Below, piece by piece: positions 54,302 through 62,609 of a stretch of DNA of 64,000 nucleotides (within the stretch, counting starts at the first letter, position 1; the number at the start of each line of letters is the position of its first letter). A program made the translations under genes and the position numbers. Source of the stretch: Chryseobacterium contaminans (GTDB taxonomy: Bacteria > Bacteroidota > Bacteroidia > Flavobacteriales > Weeksellaceae); the NCBI RefSeq assembly GCF_001684955.1, contig NZ_MAYF01000356.1, positions 18,406-82,405 of the forward strand, read 5' to 3'. Under the pieces are notes generated by a model. That model was not told the origin of the DNA. It ran no database searches and saw only the letters and a list, made by a program, of their open reading frames with translations.

Positions 54302-54844
54302 TTACTCGTCTTTCTTGGAAGGAACCAGGAAAACATCAATAAGGCCTTCAGGAAGTACCATTTTGATCGTTCTTTCTTCTCTGTCAACTTCAAGAATCCA
54401 GTCTTTGATCATCGGAATAACCACTTCTTTTCCATCCAGATTGGTAATGAAATACACCTGTGCCGTCTGATCATTTACAGATCTGATCACTCCACAGTTG
54501 TTATCATTTTCATCAAGAATTTCAAATCCGATGATTTCGTGGTAATAGAATTGCTTCCCTGTAAGTTTAGGTAATGTAGACAGTGGAAGATAAACACTTT
54601 TACCTATAACCTGGTCTACCATTGCTTCAGAAGAGTTTTTGAAAGCAATGTTCAGAGCATCTAATTTGCTCCATGATGATTTTTCAATAAAAAATGGAAC
54701 CAATAATCCGTTGATTTCAACGAATATTGATTCCAATTTATTGTAAAGCTCGGGCTGATCGGTATCCAATTTAAGAATAACGTTCCCCGCAAGTCCATGT
54801 CTGCGTGTAATTTTCCCCAACAAATAGCAATCTTCTTTACGCAT
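54302..54844 (-). CDS. rimM: 16S rRNA processing protein RimM
   Basis: A 180-residue protein with the RimM N-terminal beta-barrel (CYLLGKITRRHGLAGNVILKLDTD) and C-terminal PRC-barrel (YYHEIIGFEILDENDNNCGVIRSV and VIPMIKDWILEVDREERTIKMVLPEGLIDV). RimM assists maturation of the 30S head and binds S19. Its start is 14 bases after the rpsP stop, so it is cotranscribed. The PRC tail LPEGLIDVF is the standard ending. Confidence 0.95.
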   Translation of the reverse strand: MRKEDCYLLGKITRRHGLAGNVILKLDTDQPELYNKLESIFVEINGLLVPFFIEKSSWSKLDALNIAFKNSSEAMVDQVIGKSVYLPLSTLPKLTGKQFYYHEIIGFEILDENDNNCGVIRSVNDQTAQVYFITNLDGKEVVIPMIKDWILEVDREERTIKMVLPEGLIDVFLVPSKKDE

Positions 54845-54858
54845 AACAGGAAATGTTC

Positions 54859-55413
54859 TTAAGCTTCAGTGTTTTCTTCAGTTTCAGCAGCAGCTTCTCC
54901 TTCTGTAGCAACTTCTTCAGCAGGTGCGTTTGCAGCCTCTTCAGCAGCTTTAGCATCAGCTTCAGCTTGTGCAGCAGCAGCAATTCTAGCTTCGTTTACT
55001 TTTACTTCAGCTTCTAAAGCAGCTTTCTTAGCATCAGCTTTAGCAGTAGCTAAACCTTCAACTTTACCTTGTACTTTAGATTCTTTAGCTTCTAACCAAG
55101 CGTTAAATCTTTTTTCAGCTTCAGCTTGATCAAAAGCACCTTTAGCAACACCACCTTGTAAGTGTTTTTTGTAAAGAGCACCTTTGTAAGATAGAATAGC
55201 TCTAGCAGTATCAGTAGGCTGAGCACCATTGTTTAACCACTGTACAGCAGAATCAACGTTCAACTCGATAGTTGCTGGGTTAGTAATTGGGTTGTAAGTT
55301 CCTAGTTTCTCGATGAATCTACCATCTCTTCTAGCTCTAGAATCTGCAACCACGATGTGGAAGAAAGGTTTTCCTTTTTTACCGTGTCTTTGTAATCTGA
55401 TTTTTACTGACAT
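54859..55413 (-). CDS. rpsP: 30S ribosomal protein S16 with long acidic-alanine tail
   Basis: The first ~80 residues are the universal bS16 core (VKIRLQRHGKKGKPFFHIVVADSR, KLGTYNP, GAQPTDTARAILS). The protein continues to 184 residues, about twice the E. coli length, with a helical, Ala/Glu/Lys-rich extension (residues about 105-184, KADAKKAALEAEVKVNEARI and AEEAANAPAEEVATEG). Similar tails are known in Bacteroidota S16 proteins. It leads the rpsP-rimM operon from a good Bacteroidota promoter. Confidence 0.95.
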   Translation of the reverse strand: MSVKIRLQRHGKKGKPFFHIVVADSRARRDGRFIEKLGTYNPITNPATIELNVDSAVQWLNNGAQPTDTARAILSYKGALYKKHLQGGVAKGAFDQAEAEKRFNAWLEAKESKVQGKVEGLATAKADAKKAALEAEVKVNEARIAAAAQAEADAKAAEEAANAPAEEVATEGEAAAETEENTEA

Positions 55414-55461
55414 AATGTTTGAATTTTACGGGAACTCGTCCCAGTTAAATATTTAAGAGTG

Positions 55462-55491
55462 CAAAGATAAACAAAAATTCTAATTGAACAA
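55462..55491 (-). promoter_or_regulatory. Promoter of rpsP-rimM
   Basis: The minus strand has TTG (plus CAA at 55489-55491), a 19-base spacer and TATCTTTG (plus 55462-55469). This fits the Flavobacterium/Bacteroidota consensus TTG-N17-23-TANNTTTG exactly. Transcription would start about 40 bases before the rpsP start codon. Confidence 0.75.
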
Positions 55492-55510
55492 TGGTTTAAT
55501 GTAACAATTT

Positions 55511-55596
55511 ATCAATCTAACAATGTAACAATATATTATCCTTCTCTTACAAGAATTTACTGGTACATTGGTAAACTGTTATATTGTTAGATTAAT
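55511..55596. repeat. Imperfect 25-bp inverted repeat abutting the nitroreductase stop
   Basis: 55511-55535 and the reverse complement of 55572-55596 agree at 21 of 25 positions (core AATCTAACAATnTAACA). The right arm ends in the stop codon of the nitroreductase frame. The left part is a further run of AACAAT-rich sequence. Confidence 0.7.
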
Positions 55597-56105
55597 CATA
55601 TTTTTCCCATATAAAAAAGTCCCAGACACTTTTGATTTTCTTCTATTGTAAGAGATTCTTTCAAATAATCTACAATTTTAGGAGAACTCCAGTAGCAGCC
55701 AATATGATTTGCGGTACAGCTTAAATACATGTTCTGAACTGCCATTGAAGTAGCTGCAATTTCTTCCCACTCCGGAACCATTCCGCTGAAATTGACAACG
55801 ATAGAAACAACAACATTAGCTTTATTGATTTTAAAACCAATATCATTATATTTTTTCTCTAAGAATAACTGTTCAGGCTGAGTAGCTTTATAGATCGCCT
55901 GCATTTCTGAAGCCAGTTTAGCTTTTTCTTCTCCTTTAAATATTTTGAAACGCCAAGGTTTAGTACGCTTGTGATTAGGAGCCAGAGTTGCTGAATGTAA
56001 AATTTCATCAATAACTTCCTGAGAGATTTCTGCATCTGTATAATCTTTTGGGAAAATACTTCTTCTCTGCTCTATGATTTCTTTTAAAACTTCTGCTTTA
56101 TTCAT
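55596..56105 (-). CDS. Nitroreductase family protein, C-terminus apparently shortened
   Basis: A 169-residue flavoprotein. The N-terminal EIIEQRRSIFPKDY provides FMN-phosphate contacts, followed by TLAPNHKRTKPWRF and a middle region with ATSMAVQNMYLSCTANHIGCYWSSP. The frame ends with CLGLFYMGKI and stop, while relatives usually have about 15-20 more residues with a basic proline-rich end. The inverted repeat begins at this stop, so the last part was probably lost by insertion of the repeat. It could still fold, and function is uncertain. Confidence 0.75.
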   Translation of the reverse strand: MNKAEVLKEIIEQRRSIFPKDYTDAEISQEVIDEILHSATLAPNHKRTKPWRFKIFKGEEKAKLASEMQAIYKATQPEQLFLEKKYNDIGFKINKANVVVSIVVNFSGMVPEWEEIAATSMAVQNMYLSCTANHIGCYWSSPKIVDYLKESLTIEENQKCLGLFYMGKI

Positions 56106-56296
56106 AGAGACAAAAATACAATATGTAAGTTAAACTTCCGGGAAGATGAGATAAGATTTTAATGCATGATGCGTGTGGTTCGGAGTAAGAGTTATTAAGA
56201 TACGGTATTTTTTGAGTAAAAGTTTTATTGCAGATAAACATCAGTGGTGAATAGTGAGTTCCTTTACTTGACCATTCTTTCAACCAGATCATTCAC

Positions 56297-56321
56297 AATT
56301 CACTTGCGAAGCAAAATTCAC
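56297..56321. repeat. Palindromic CTTCG-type repeat, third copy
   Basis: A near-palindrome AATTCACTTGCGAAGCAAAA followed by TTCAC. It shares its core with 25607-25635. It lies in the 232-bp gap between the nitroreductase and the GreA-like gene. Confidence 0.6.
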
Positions 56322-56337
56322 TATTGACGATAAAACC

Positions 56338-56787
56338 TTATAGCACTTCTACAATCTTCTGGTGAATTTTATTTAATGTAAACTCATTCCCGGCCTTCAT
56401 TCCCATCATTTTTTGAGCCATGGGACTTTCGGAAGAAATAGCGTAAAAGCGGTCTCCTTCAAAAAAGAATTCACCTAATGATACGGAAATATAGAAACGG
56501 GCTTTGTTGGTGATCACCAACGAGCCTAGCTGAACCCGGTCTGTAGCAGTATTCAGCACCTTTCCCATATTTCGTTTGAGATCATTTAAAGCACCCAGCT
56601 GCCGCTGCATCTGATAGATTTCCTCCTGCATTTCTTCACGCATACTGTCATATTTCGGTGTTTTCTTGATGTCACGACTTGCTTCCAGAGTAAACTCAAT
56701 AAAGTTTTTAAGCTTTTCAATTTTTTCTGTAATGGTATTTTTTACAAAGTCTCTGATATCACTTTTTTCAAATACAATCTTCTCCAT
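56338..56787 (-). CDS. GreA/GreB-like C-terminal domain protein
   Basis: A 149-residue protein with an N-terminal helical hairpin (residues about 8-75, rich in Glu/Lys, including DSMREEMQEEIYQMQRQLGALND) and a C-terminal FKBP-like Gre domain (VQLGSLVITNKARFYISVSLGEF, SSESPMAQKMMGMKAGNEF). The hairpin tip near ASRDIKKTPKYDS differs from the acidic tip of true GreA, so transcript cleavage cannot be assumed. It may bind the secondary channel of RNA polymerase. The likely start is the Met at 56787. Confidence 0.75.
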   Translation of the reverse strand: MEKIVFEKSDIRDFVKNTITEKIEKLKNFIEFTLEASRDIKKTPKYDSMREEMQEEIYQMQRQLGALNDLKRNMGKVLNTATDRVQLGSLVITNKARFYISVSLGEFFFEGDRFYAISSESPMAQKMMGMKAGNEFTLNKIHQKIVEVL

Positions 56788-56931
56788 ACAATCGTTTCTT
56801 TATATAAAGATAATATTTTTAGAATAATATTTCCTCTTTTTATATTTTACAAAAAGTGAACCATCAGCATGAACAATTCTTACCATATTACAGTATTAAA
56901 AAAGCCCTGTAGTTTATACAAGGCTTTCATT

Positions 56932-57456
56932 TTATTTTTCTGATAATTTCTTCAGGTCATTCAGTCCCTGGCCGAACATTTTATCCATATTGCTGTCCAT
57001 CATAGGCTTCATAATCTTCATCATGGTATTCAGTTCATTATCAATCATCCATGTTACTTTGGTTCCGTTTCCTTCAGGTGTTAATACAAAAGTACCTTTG
57101 GCGTTTCCCTCAAAAGGTTTTATAAAATGAAGCTGGGTTACCATTTTTTCATTTGGAACGGTTTCGGTAATTGCCTGCTCTCCTTCACTGTCATCCCCTT
57201 TCCAATGATAAGAATCTCCCATTTTAGTTCCTTCTCCAGAATAGGTGATCTTAATATTTTTTATTTCTTTTGAGAAAGGATCCCACATATTATATCCTTT
57301 TAAGGAACCTACATATTGCCATACTTTTTCTTTGGGTGCATTAATGACAACGGATTTTTCATAATGGTAATCTTTACTAAAAGCCAACATGGCAATTACA
57401 GCATATACGATAATCAGCAAAATGATAATGCCAATAAATTTCAGGAGTGTTTTCAT
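56932..57456 (-). CDS. SRPBCC/START-domain polyketide-cyclase-like protein
   Basis: A 174-residue protein with an N-terminal hydrophobic anchor (LLKFIGIIILLIIVYAVIAML) and a START-like fold: SVVINAPKEKVWQYVGSL, MWDPFSKEIKNIKITYSGEGTKMGDSY, and WMIDNELNTMMKIMKPMM. The domain binds a hydrophobic ligand in a deep pocket; the ligand is unknown. The orientation of the anchor suggests a periplasmic domain. It stands alone on the minus strand, divergent from the M3 peptidase. Confidence 0.82.
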   Translation of the reverse strand: MKTLLKFIGIIILLIIVYAVIAMLAFSKDYHYEKSVVINAPKEKVWQYVGSLKGYNMWDPFSKEIKNIKITYSGEGTKMGDSYHWKGDDSEGEQAITETVPNEKMVTQLHFIKPFEGNAKGTFVLTPEGNGTKVTWMIDNELNTMMKIMKPMMDSNMDKMFGQGLNDLKKLSEK

Positions 57457-57668
57457 AGTCTATATATTTAAAGTTATTTCTTTCAAAATGAGCCTCTCAT
57501 CTGCTTTCAAAATTAAATATTCTGACATCGTTCCCTCTTTGCATAGGACAAGATTATTTAAAGATAAGGCATTTTTGTCATAACTTGACGTTCAGGCATT
57601 ATTTTTGAGCATTTCAGCTGGGATTCCCCGATGAATCCTTACATTTACGTTTAACTAAAAATCGAAAA

Positions 57669-59687
57669 ATGAATATTTTAACAGAAAAATTTAACACACC
57701 ATATCACTCAGCACCGTTCGGTGACATTAAAAATGAAAACTATCTTCCTGCTTTTAAGGAATTAATTCAGAAATCTGAAGAGGAAATCAATGCTATTGTT
57801 GACAATCCTGCAGCACCCACTTTTGAAAATGTGATTGAAGCATTAGCGTATTCCGGGGAACAACTGGATATGGTATCGAATATCTTTTTCAATTTAAATT
57901 CAGCAGAAACCAGTGATGAAATCCAACAGATTGCTCAGGAAGTTTCACCGATTTTAACAGAATATTCTTCTAAAATTTCTCAAAATGAAGCTCTTTTCAA
58001 CAAAATCAAAAAGGTCTATGATGAAAAGGAGAAATATAACCTCAATGAAGAGCAGGAAATGCTTTTAAATGAAACGTATAAAGGTTTCGTAAGAAGTGGC
58101 GCCTTATTGAATGAAGAAGACAAGGAAAAATTAAAGAAAATCAGCATGGATCTTTCGATAAAGTCTCTTCAGTTCGGACAAAATGTATTGGCTTCCACTA
58201 ATGCCTATTTCAAACATATCACAGATAAAGAACAGTTAGCCGGAATCCCTGAAGCAATTATTGAACAATTTGCTGAGGAAGCTAAAGAAAGAAACCTTGA
58301 TGGCTGGGTAGTGACTTTACAGTATCCAAGCTACATCCCTTTCATGACTTATGCTGAGAACCGTGAACTGAGAAAAGAATTAGCTTTGGCTAACGGTAAA
58401 AAATCTTTTGATGGTGGGGAATATGACAACCAGAATCTCATCAAGGAACTTCTTCAGCTGAAACAACAGAAAGCTGAACTTTTAGGATATAAAGACTATG
58501 CAGATTACGTACTGGAAGAAAGAATGGCTAAATCTCCGGTAAAAGTTATTGATTTTTTAAATGAACTTTTAACGAAAGCTAAACCTTATGCTGATCAAGA
58601 GATTGAAGAACTGAAATCTTTAGCCAAAGCCGATGGAATTGAAGATATGCAAAGCTATGACCATGCTTTTTATGCTGAAAAACTTCGTAAACAGAAATTT
58701 GATCTTAATGATGAAGAACTAAAACCTTACTTCCCTTTAAACCAGGTTCAAGATGCTGTTTTCGGACTGGCTGGAAAATTGTTCGGATTAACTTTTGAAG
58801 AACGAAATGATATACCAAAATACCATGAAGATGTAAAAGTGTATGAGGTTAAGGAAAACGGAACTTATAAATCTCTATTATATGTAGATTATTTCCCAAG
58901 AAAAGGGAAAAGAGCCGGTGCATGGATGACCAGCTATAAAAACCAGTACAAACAGAACGGAGAAAACTCGCGTCCCCACATTTCTATCGTTTGTAATTTC
59001 AGCAAACCAACGAAAGATACACCTAGCTTACTGACATTCCAGGAAGTAACCACTTTATTCCACGAATTTGGGCATGCCCTTCACGGAATGATGGCTGATA
59101 CCCAATACCCTACTCTATCCGGAACTTCTGTAAAATGGGACTTTGTGGAGCTTCCTTCTCAGTTTCTGGAAAACTTCTGCTATGAACCTGAATTCCTGAA
59201 AACTTTTGCAAAGCATTATAAAACGGGAGAGGTTCTTCCTGATGAAAAAATTGAAAAAATAGAACAGTCCAAAAACTTTATGGAAGGTTACCAGACCTTA
59301 AGACAATTAGGTTTTGGTTTACTGGATATGAACTACCATACAAAAGTGGCAGAACTGGAAAACAAAAGTGTAAAGGAGTTTGAAGATCAATACACCAAGG
59401 CTACAACCCTTTATCCTATCAATCCTGAAACAGCGATGAGCCCAAGTTTCTCTCATATTTTTCAGGGTGGATATTCTGCAGGATATTATTCTTACAAATG
59501 GGCGGAAGTATTGGATGCCGATGCCTTCCAGTATTTTAAAGAAAACGGAATCTTCAATCCGGAAATTGCTGCCAAATATAAAGTACTTCTTTCTTCAGGT
59601 GGAACAAAAGATCCTATGGAACTGTATAAAGCTTTCAGAGGAAGTGAGCCGAAAGTAGAGAGTCTGTTGAAAAGAGCATTCGGATAG
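57669..59687 (+). CDS. M3 family metallopeptidase (peptidyl-dipeptidase/oligopeptidase)
   Basis: A 672-residue zinc peptidase with the catalytic motif HEFGH at residues 465-469 (TTLFHEFGHALHGMM) and the third ligand Glu in the downstream FVELPSQFLEN. Length and sequence resemble Dcp/oligopeptidase A, which trim short peptides in the cytoplasm; no signal peptide is present. It leads a run of three or four short genes on the same strand. Confidence 0.92.
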   Translation: MNILTEKFNTPYHSAPFGDIKNENYLPAFKELIQKSEEEINAIVDNPAAPTFENVIEALAYSGEQLDMVSNIFFNLNSAETSDEIQQIAQEVSPILTEYSSKISQNEALFNKIKKVYDEKEKYNLNEEQEMLLNETYKGFVRSGALLNEEDKEKLKKISMDLSIKSLQFGQNVLASTNAYFKHITDKEQLAGIPEAIIEQFAEEAKERNLDGWVVTLQYPSYIPFMTYAENRELRKELALANGKKSFDGGEYDNQNLIKELLQLKQQKAELLGYKDYADYVLEERMAKSPVKVIDFLNELLTKAKPYADQEIEELKSLAKADGIEDMQSYDHAFYAEKLRKQKFDLNDEELKPYFPLNQVQDAVFGLAGKLFGLTFEERNDIPKYHEDVKVYEVKENGTYKSLLYVDYFPRKGKRAGAWMTSYKNQYKQNGENSRPHISIVCNFSKPTKDTPSLLTFQEVTTLFHEFGHALHGMMADTQYPTLSGTSVKWDFVELPSQFLENFCYEPEFLKTFAKHYKTGEVLPDEKIEKIEQSKNFMEGYQTLRQLGFGLLDMNYHTKVAELENKSVKEFEDQYTKATTLYPINPETAMSPSFSHIFQGGYSAGYYSYKWAEVLDADAFQYFKENGIFNPEIAAKYKVLLSSGGTKDPMELYKAFRGSEPKVESLLKRAFG

Positions 59688-59711
59688 TAAAAGATTAACA
59701 AGAAGCATTAT

Positions 59712-60119
59712 ATGAAGGAAAACCTTCAGAAACAAATGAAGAGCATATCACAAAGACTTGAGAATGTAAAAAAACTTCAAGCGAAAAGATGGGAAAATGA
59801 GGATCATTGGGATACTTTAAATGATCTTTTGGTTAAAGAGCTGGATGAGATTTTACTTATTGAACCTGAAAATACCTCTGCACTCATCAACATTGGGGCA
59901 GTTTATTCCGATATGGGAGAAAACGAGAAAGCTCTGGAGTATTTAAAAATGGCTTTAAACCTGGGTTCAGAAGATAAAAACCTTTTTATAAATCTGGCCA
60001 TCGTTATGATTTATATGGAAAAGCATCAGGCTGAATATTTAGAATATCTTGAAGATGCAGAAGGAAAAGTTGAAAATCCACTTACTTTTAAAGCTTATTT
60101 TGACCCTCAATCTCATTAG
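59712..60119 (+). CDS. Tetratricopeptide-repeat protein
   Basis: A 135-residue helical protein with two TPR-like units (LLIEPENTSALINIGAVYSDMGENEKALEYLKMALNLG, split over the first, and DKNLFINLAIVMIYMEKHQAEYLEYLEDA). It begins with a coiled stretch of Lys/Gln (EKQMKSISQRLENVKKLQ type). It probably mediates protein contacts. The gene lies 24 bases after the peptidase stop, so cotranscription is likely. Confidence 0.75.
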   Translation: MKENLQKQMKSISQRLENVKKLQAKRWENEDHWDTLNDLLVKELDEILLIEPENTSALINIGAVYSDMGENEKALEYLKMALNLGSEDKNLFINLAIVMIYMEKHQAEYLEYLEDAEGKVENPLTFKAYFDPQSH

Positions 60120-60123
60120 AATT

Positions 60124-60537
60124 ATGATAGAAAAATTAAAAAAATTAGAAGCAGCTTTTAATGAGGCATTAAAAGCTGCTCTTAACAATATTGATCCTGA
60201 AAAGATTGATGAAATTCTGGATAACAGAGATTCATCAACATTTTCGGAGGCATGGATGAAAGCTTATCAGGCTGTTGAAGAAAAAACAATGGATGAAAAA
60301 ACTGAAGATGCTGTTACGCATATCAGAAAAGAAATTTTCATCTCCATTTTCAAAGCTACCGGTTCATCTGAGCTGCCAGCCTATATTTCTGATGATTTTG
60401 GATTGGTTTCGTCTTATTTTATTCGCGATATTGAAAACAGCTGGGTAACCAATTTATTGTTTACTTATCTTAATCACCAGATTCCTCAGGGAGACTTGAT
60501 GAATACAGAGAAAACAATGAATGAACTGATTCAATAA
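60124..60537 (+). CDS. Hypothetical protein (137 aa), possible immunity-like
   Basis: A soluble, mostly helical acidic protein beginning MIEKLKKLEAAFNEALKAALNN. Conserved-looking segments are FSEAWMKAYQAVEEKTM, HIRKEIFISIFKATGSSEL and YISDDFGLVSSYFIRDIE. I do not recognise the family. Size and composition resemble small immunity proteins, but no toxin gene is near. I start at 60124, four bases after the TPR gene stop, although the frame stays open to 60049. Confidence 0.65.
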   Translation: MIEKLKKLEAAFNEALKAALNNIDPEKIDEILDNRDSSTFSEAWMKAYQAVEEKTMDEKTEDAVTHIRKEIFISIFKATGSSELPAYISDDFGLVSSYFIRDIENSWVTNLLFTYLNHQIPQGDLMNTEKTMNELIQ

Positions 60538-60559
60538 ATCAGAAAAGAAAAAATAATCT

Positions 60560-61255
60560 ATGAAAAAAATACATTTACTCTATTGTCTTCCGTTTATATT
60601 CTTTCTAAACTGTAAAAATGAAAAGAAAGATTCAGTAACAGAAACAAAAGCTCCGGAAATTCATCAGGTAGAAAAAACAGATTCTTTGGTGACTACAAGA
60701 ATTGATTCTGCCCAAGTTCCAAAAACATTGAAATACAAAGGAAATTTTAAAGAAGGATTCCAATGGAAAGATAAAACGGGAGAATATATCGTATTCACTT
60801 CTGAGACCGGAGTTTATATTAATGAAAATTTCCAACATGAAAATGATGGTAGTGACGCTGAAGTTTTTGCTCAATGCTATTCCCTTGAAAATAACCAACA
60901 GATATGGAAGGTTAATGACTTTATCAAAGACTGTATGGTAGATATTGATGCCGCTTTTAAGAAAAATACGCTAAGTGTAACAGATCTTGATAAAGATGGT
61001 ATTGCTGAAGTCTGGATGATATATGAACTAGCTTGTAAGGGTGATATTAGTCCATCAGATTTAAAGGTCATCATGTATGAAGGAAAACAGAAATTTGCCA
61101 TGCGTGGGGAAACAAAAATACGAACAGGAATGGAAAAACACGGTAAACCGGTATTTGAAGGAGGATCTTATACCTTTGACAAGGCTTTTAAAGAAGGACC
61201 AAAAGCATTCAGAGACTATGCTGAAAAATTATGGAATAAAAATATGGGAGAATAA
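60560..61255 (+). CDS. Lipoprotein, similar to M949_RS01915-type surface proteins (uncertain)
   Basis: A 231-residue protein with lipoprotein signal (residues 1-18; CKNEKK follows a hydrophobic stretch, so Cys18 is probably acylated). The body has KTGEYIVFTSETGVYIN and SVTDLDKDGIAEVWMIYELACKGDISPSD. The DLDKDGIAEVWMIYE pattern resembles, from memory, a Riemerella protein annotated in surface polysaccharide biosynthesis. I treat that name as weak. No enzymatic motif is visible. Confidence 0.6.
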   Translation: MKKIHLLYCLPFIFFLNCKNEKKDSVTETKAPEIHQVEKTDSLVTTRIDSAQVPKTLKYKGNFKEGFQWKDKTGEYIVFTSETGVYINENFQHENDGSDAEVFAQCYSLENNQQIWKVNDFIKDCMVDIDAAFKKNTLSVTDLDKDGIAEVWMIYELACKGDISPSDLKVIMYEGKQKFAMRGETKIRTGMEKHGKPVFEGGSYTFDKAFKEGPKAFRDYAEKLWNKNMGE

Positions 61256-61320
61256 TTTGTAAATTAGTTCTATCCAATTAATTATGAATACTAATTACTT
61301 ACACTTTTAATTTCATCATC

Positions 61321-61521
61321 ATGTTATTAGCTATTATACTTCCCTTTTTATCTTTTATTGTCCGAGGAAAAGTTCTTACCGGAATTATCTGTTTTATTTT
61401 GCAGATTACCGTCATTGGCTGGCTTCCTGCTGCTATTTGGGCTGTGATGTCTTTAAATAATGATAGAGCCAATAAGCGAAACGAAGATTTAATCCGTGCT
61501 GTGCGTGAGGGCCGAAAATAA
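61321..61521 (+). CDS. YqaE/Pmp3 family small membrane protein
   Basis: A 66-residue protein with two transmembrane helices (LLAIILPFLSFIV and IICFILQITVIGWLPAAIWAVM) joined by a short basic loop (RGKVL). The pattern of LP in helix 1 and GWLPAAIWA in helix 2 matches the YqaE/Pmp3 proteolipid family. These small proteins are linked to membrane-stress responses, but the exact role is not established. A terminator follows 23 bases later. Confidence 0.85.
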   Translation: MLLAIILPFLSFIVRGKVLTGIICFILQITVIGWLPAAIWAVMSLNNDRANKRNEDLIRAVREGRK

Positions 61522-61544
61522 AATCATTTTACATGATACATTCC

Positions 61545-61574
61545 AATCCTTTATTCCGGTAAAGGATTTTTTTT
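61545..61574 (+). terminator. Terminator after the YqaE/Pmp3 gene
   Basis: Stem AATCCTTTA / TAAAGGATT, loop TTCCGG, followed by a T run. Confidence 0.85.
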
Positions 61575-61670
61575 GAAAAGTTTGAATTGGTATTTTAAAA
61601 CTATTCCGCCTAATAATCGTAAATTTATTATTCATTAATCCCGGTTTTAAAACTGTAAATCTTACCTGAC

Positions 61671-62402
61671 ATGAAAGAAAATAAATATGACAACCCGTCT
61701 TTTTTCGACCAGTATGAAAAAATGCTCCGGTCTCAACTGGGACTGGAAGGAGCCGGAGAATGGCATGCCTTAAAAAATATGTTACCTGATTTTAAAGGGA
61801 AAAAGGTACTGGACCTCGGCTGCGGATTTGGGTGGCATTGCCGATATGCTATAGAAAATGGCGCAATATCTGTGGTTGGAATTGATCTTTCCGAGAAAAT
61901 GCTGGCCAGAGCAAAGGAAATCAATGATCTTGAAGGCATCCTTTATGAAAGAATGGCATTGGAAGATGTGGATTTTCCTGCAGAACAATTTGACATTATT
62001 TTAAGCTCATTAACACTGCATTATGTGGAATCATTCAGTAAGATAACCCAAAATGTTTATCAGTGGCTGACGGCTGGCGGATCTTTTGTGTTTTCTGTAG
62101 AACACCCTGTCTTTACTGCTGAAGGAAGTCAGGACTGGAACTATGATAATAATGGAGAAAAAACAGCCTGGCCCGTTGACAAATATTTCATCGAAGGAAA
62201 AAGAAATACAACTTTCTTAGGAGAAAATGTTATTAAATACCACAGAACCTTAACTTCCTATTTAAATACATTATTAAAACAAGGCTTCAAAATAAAGGAA
62301 ATTATTGAACCGGAACCAAGCGCTGAAATGCTGAAAGAAATTCCGGAAATGAAAGAAGAACTCCGAAGACCTATGATGCTGTTGATTTCTGCAGAAAAAT
62401 AA
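61671..62402 (+). CDS. Class I SAM-dependent methyltransferase
   Basis: A 243-residue enzyme with motif I VLDLGCGFGWHCRYA near residue 45, an acidic motif II region VVGIDLSEKM (near 70), and LSSLTLHYVESF (motif III/IV region). The sequence resembles small-molecule or SmtA-like methyltransferases. The substrate is unknown. The gene is isolated on the plus strand. Confidence 0.86.
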   Translation: MKENKYDNPSFFDQYEKMLRSQLGLEGAGEWHALKNMLPDFKGKKVLDLGCGFGWHCRYAIENGAISVVGIDLSEKMLARAKEINDLEGILYERMALEDVDFPAEQFDIILSSLTLHYVESFSKITQNVYQWLTAGGSFVFSVEHPVFTAEGSQDWNYDNNGEKTAWPVDKYFIEGKRNTTFLGENVIKYHRTLTSYLNTLLKQGFKIKEIIEPEPSAEMLKEIPEMKEELRRPMMLLISAEK

Positions 62403-62609
62403 GATTGATTCCTGTTGAATTATACTTTGCCTATAAAGCTATTCTGCATATACTTTTCTTTTTTCATCCTGTTATTGTAACAAACCTCAACAAAAAACAT
62501 AGCGTTTCTATCTGCTCTTTAAAATCTTAATGGCTTCATCAAAAATCTTTCCCGGAAGTCTTTTATTTTTGACAAAATAGCACGATATTTAAGCTATAAA
62601 AGACCAGCC

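Noticed and set aside
54869..55129. 86-codon plus-strand frame, Ala/Ser-rich
   Set aside because: Antisense of the repetitive S16 tail.
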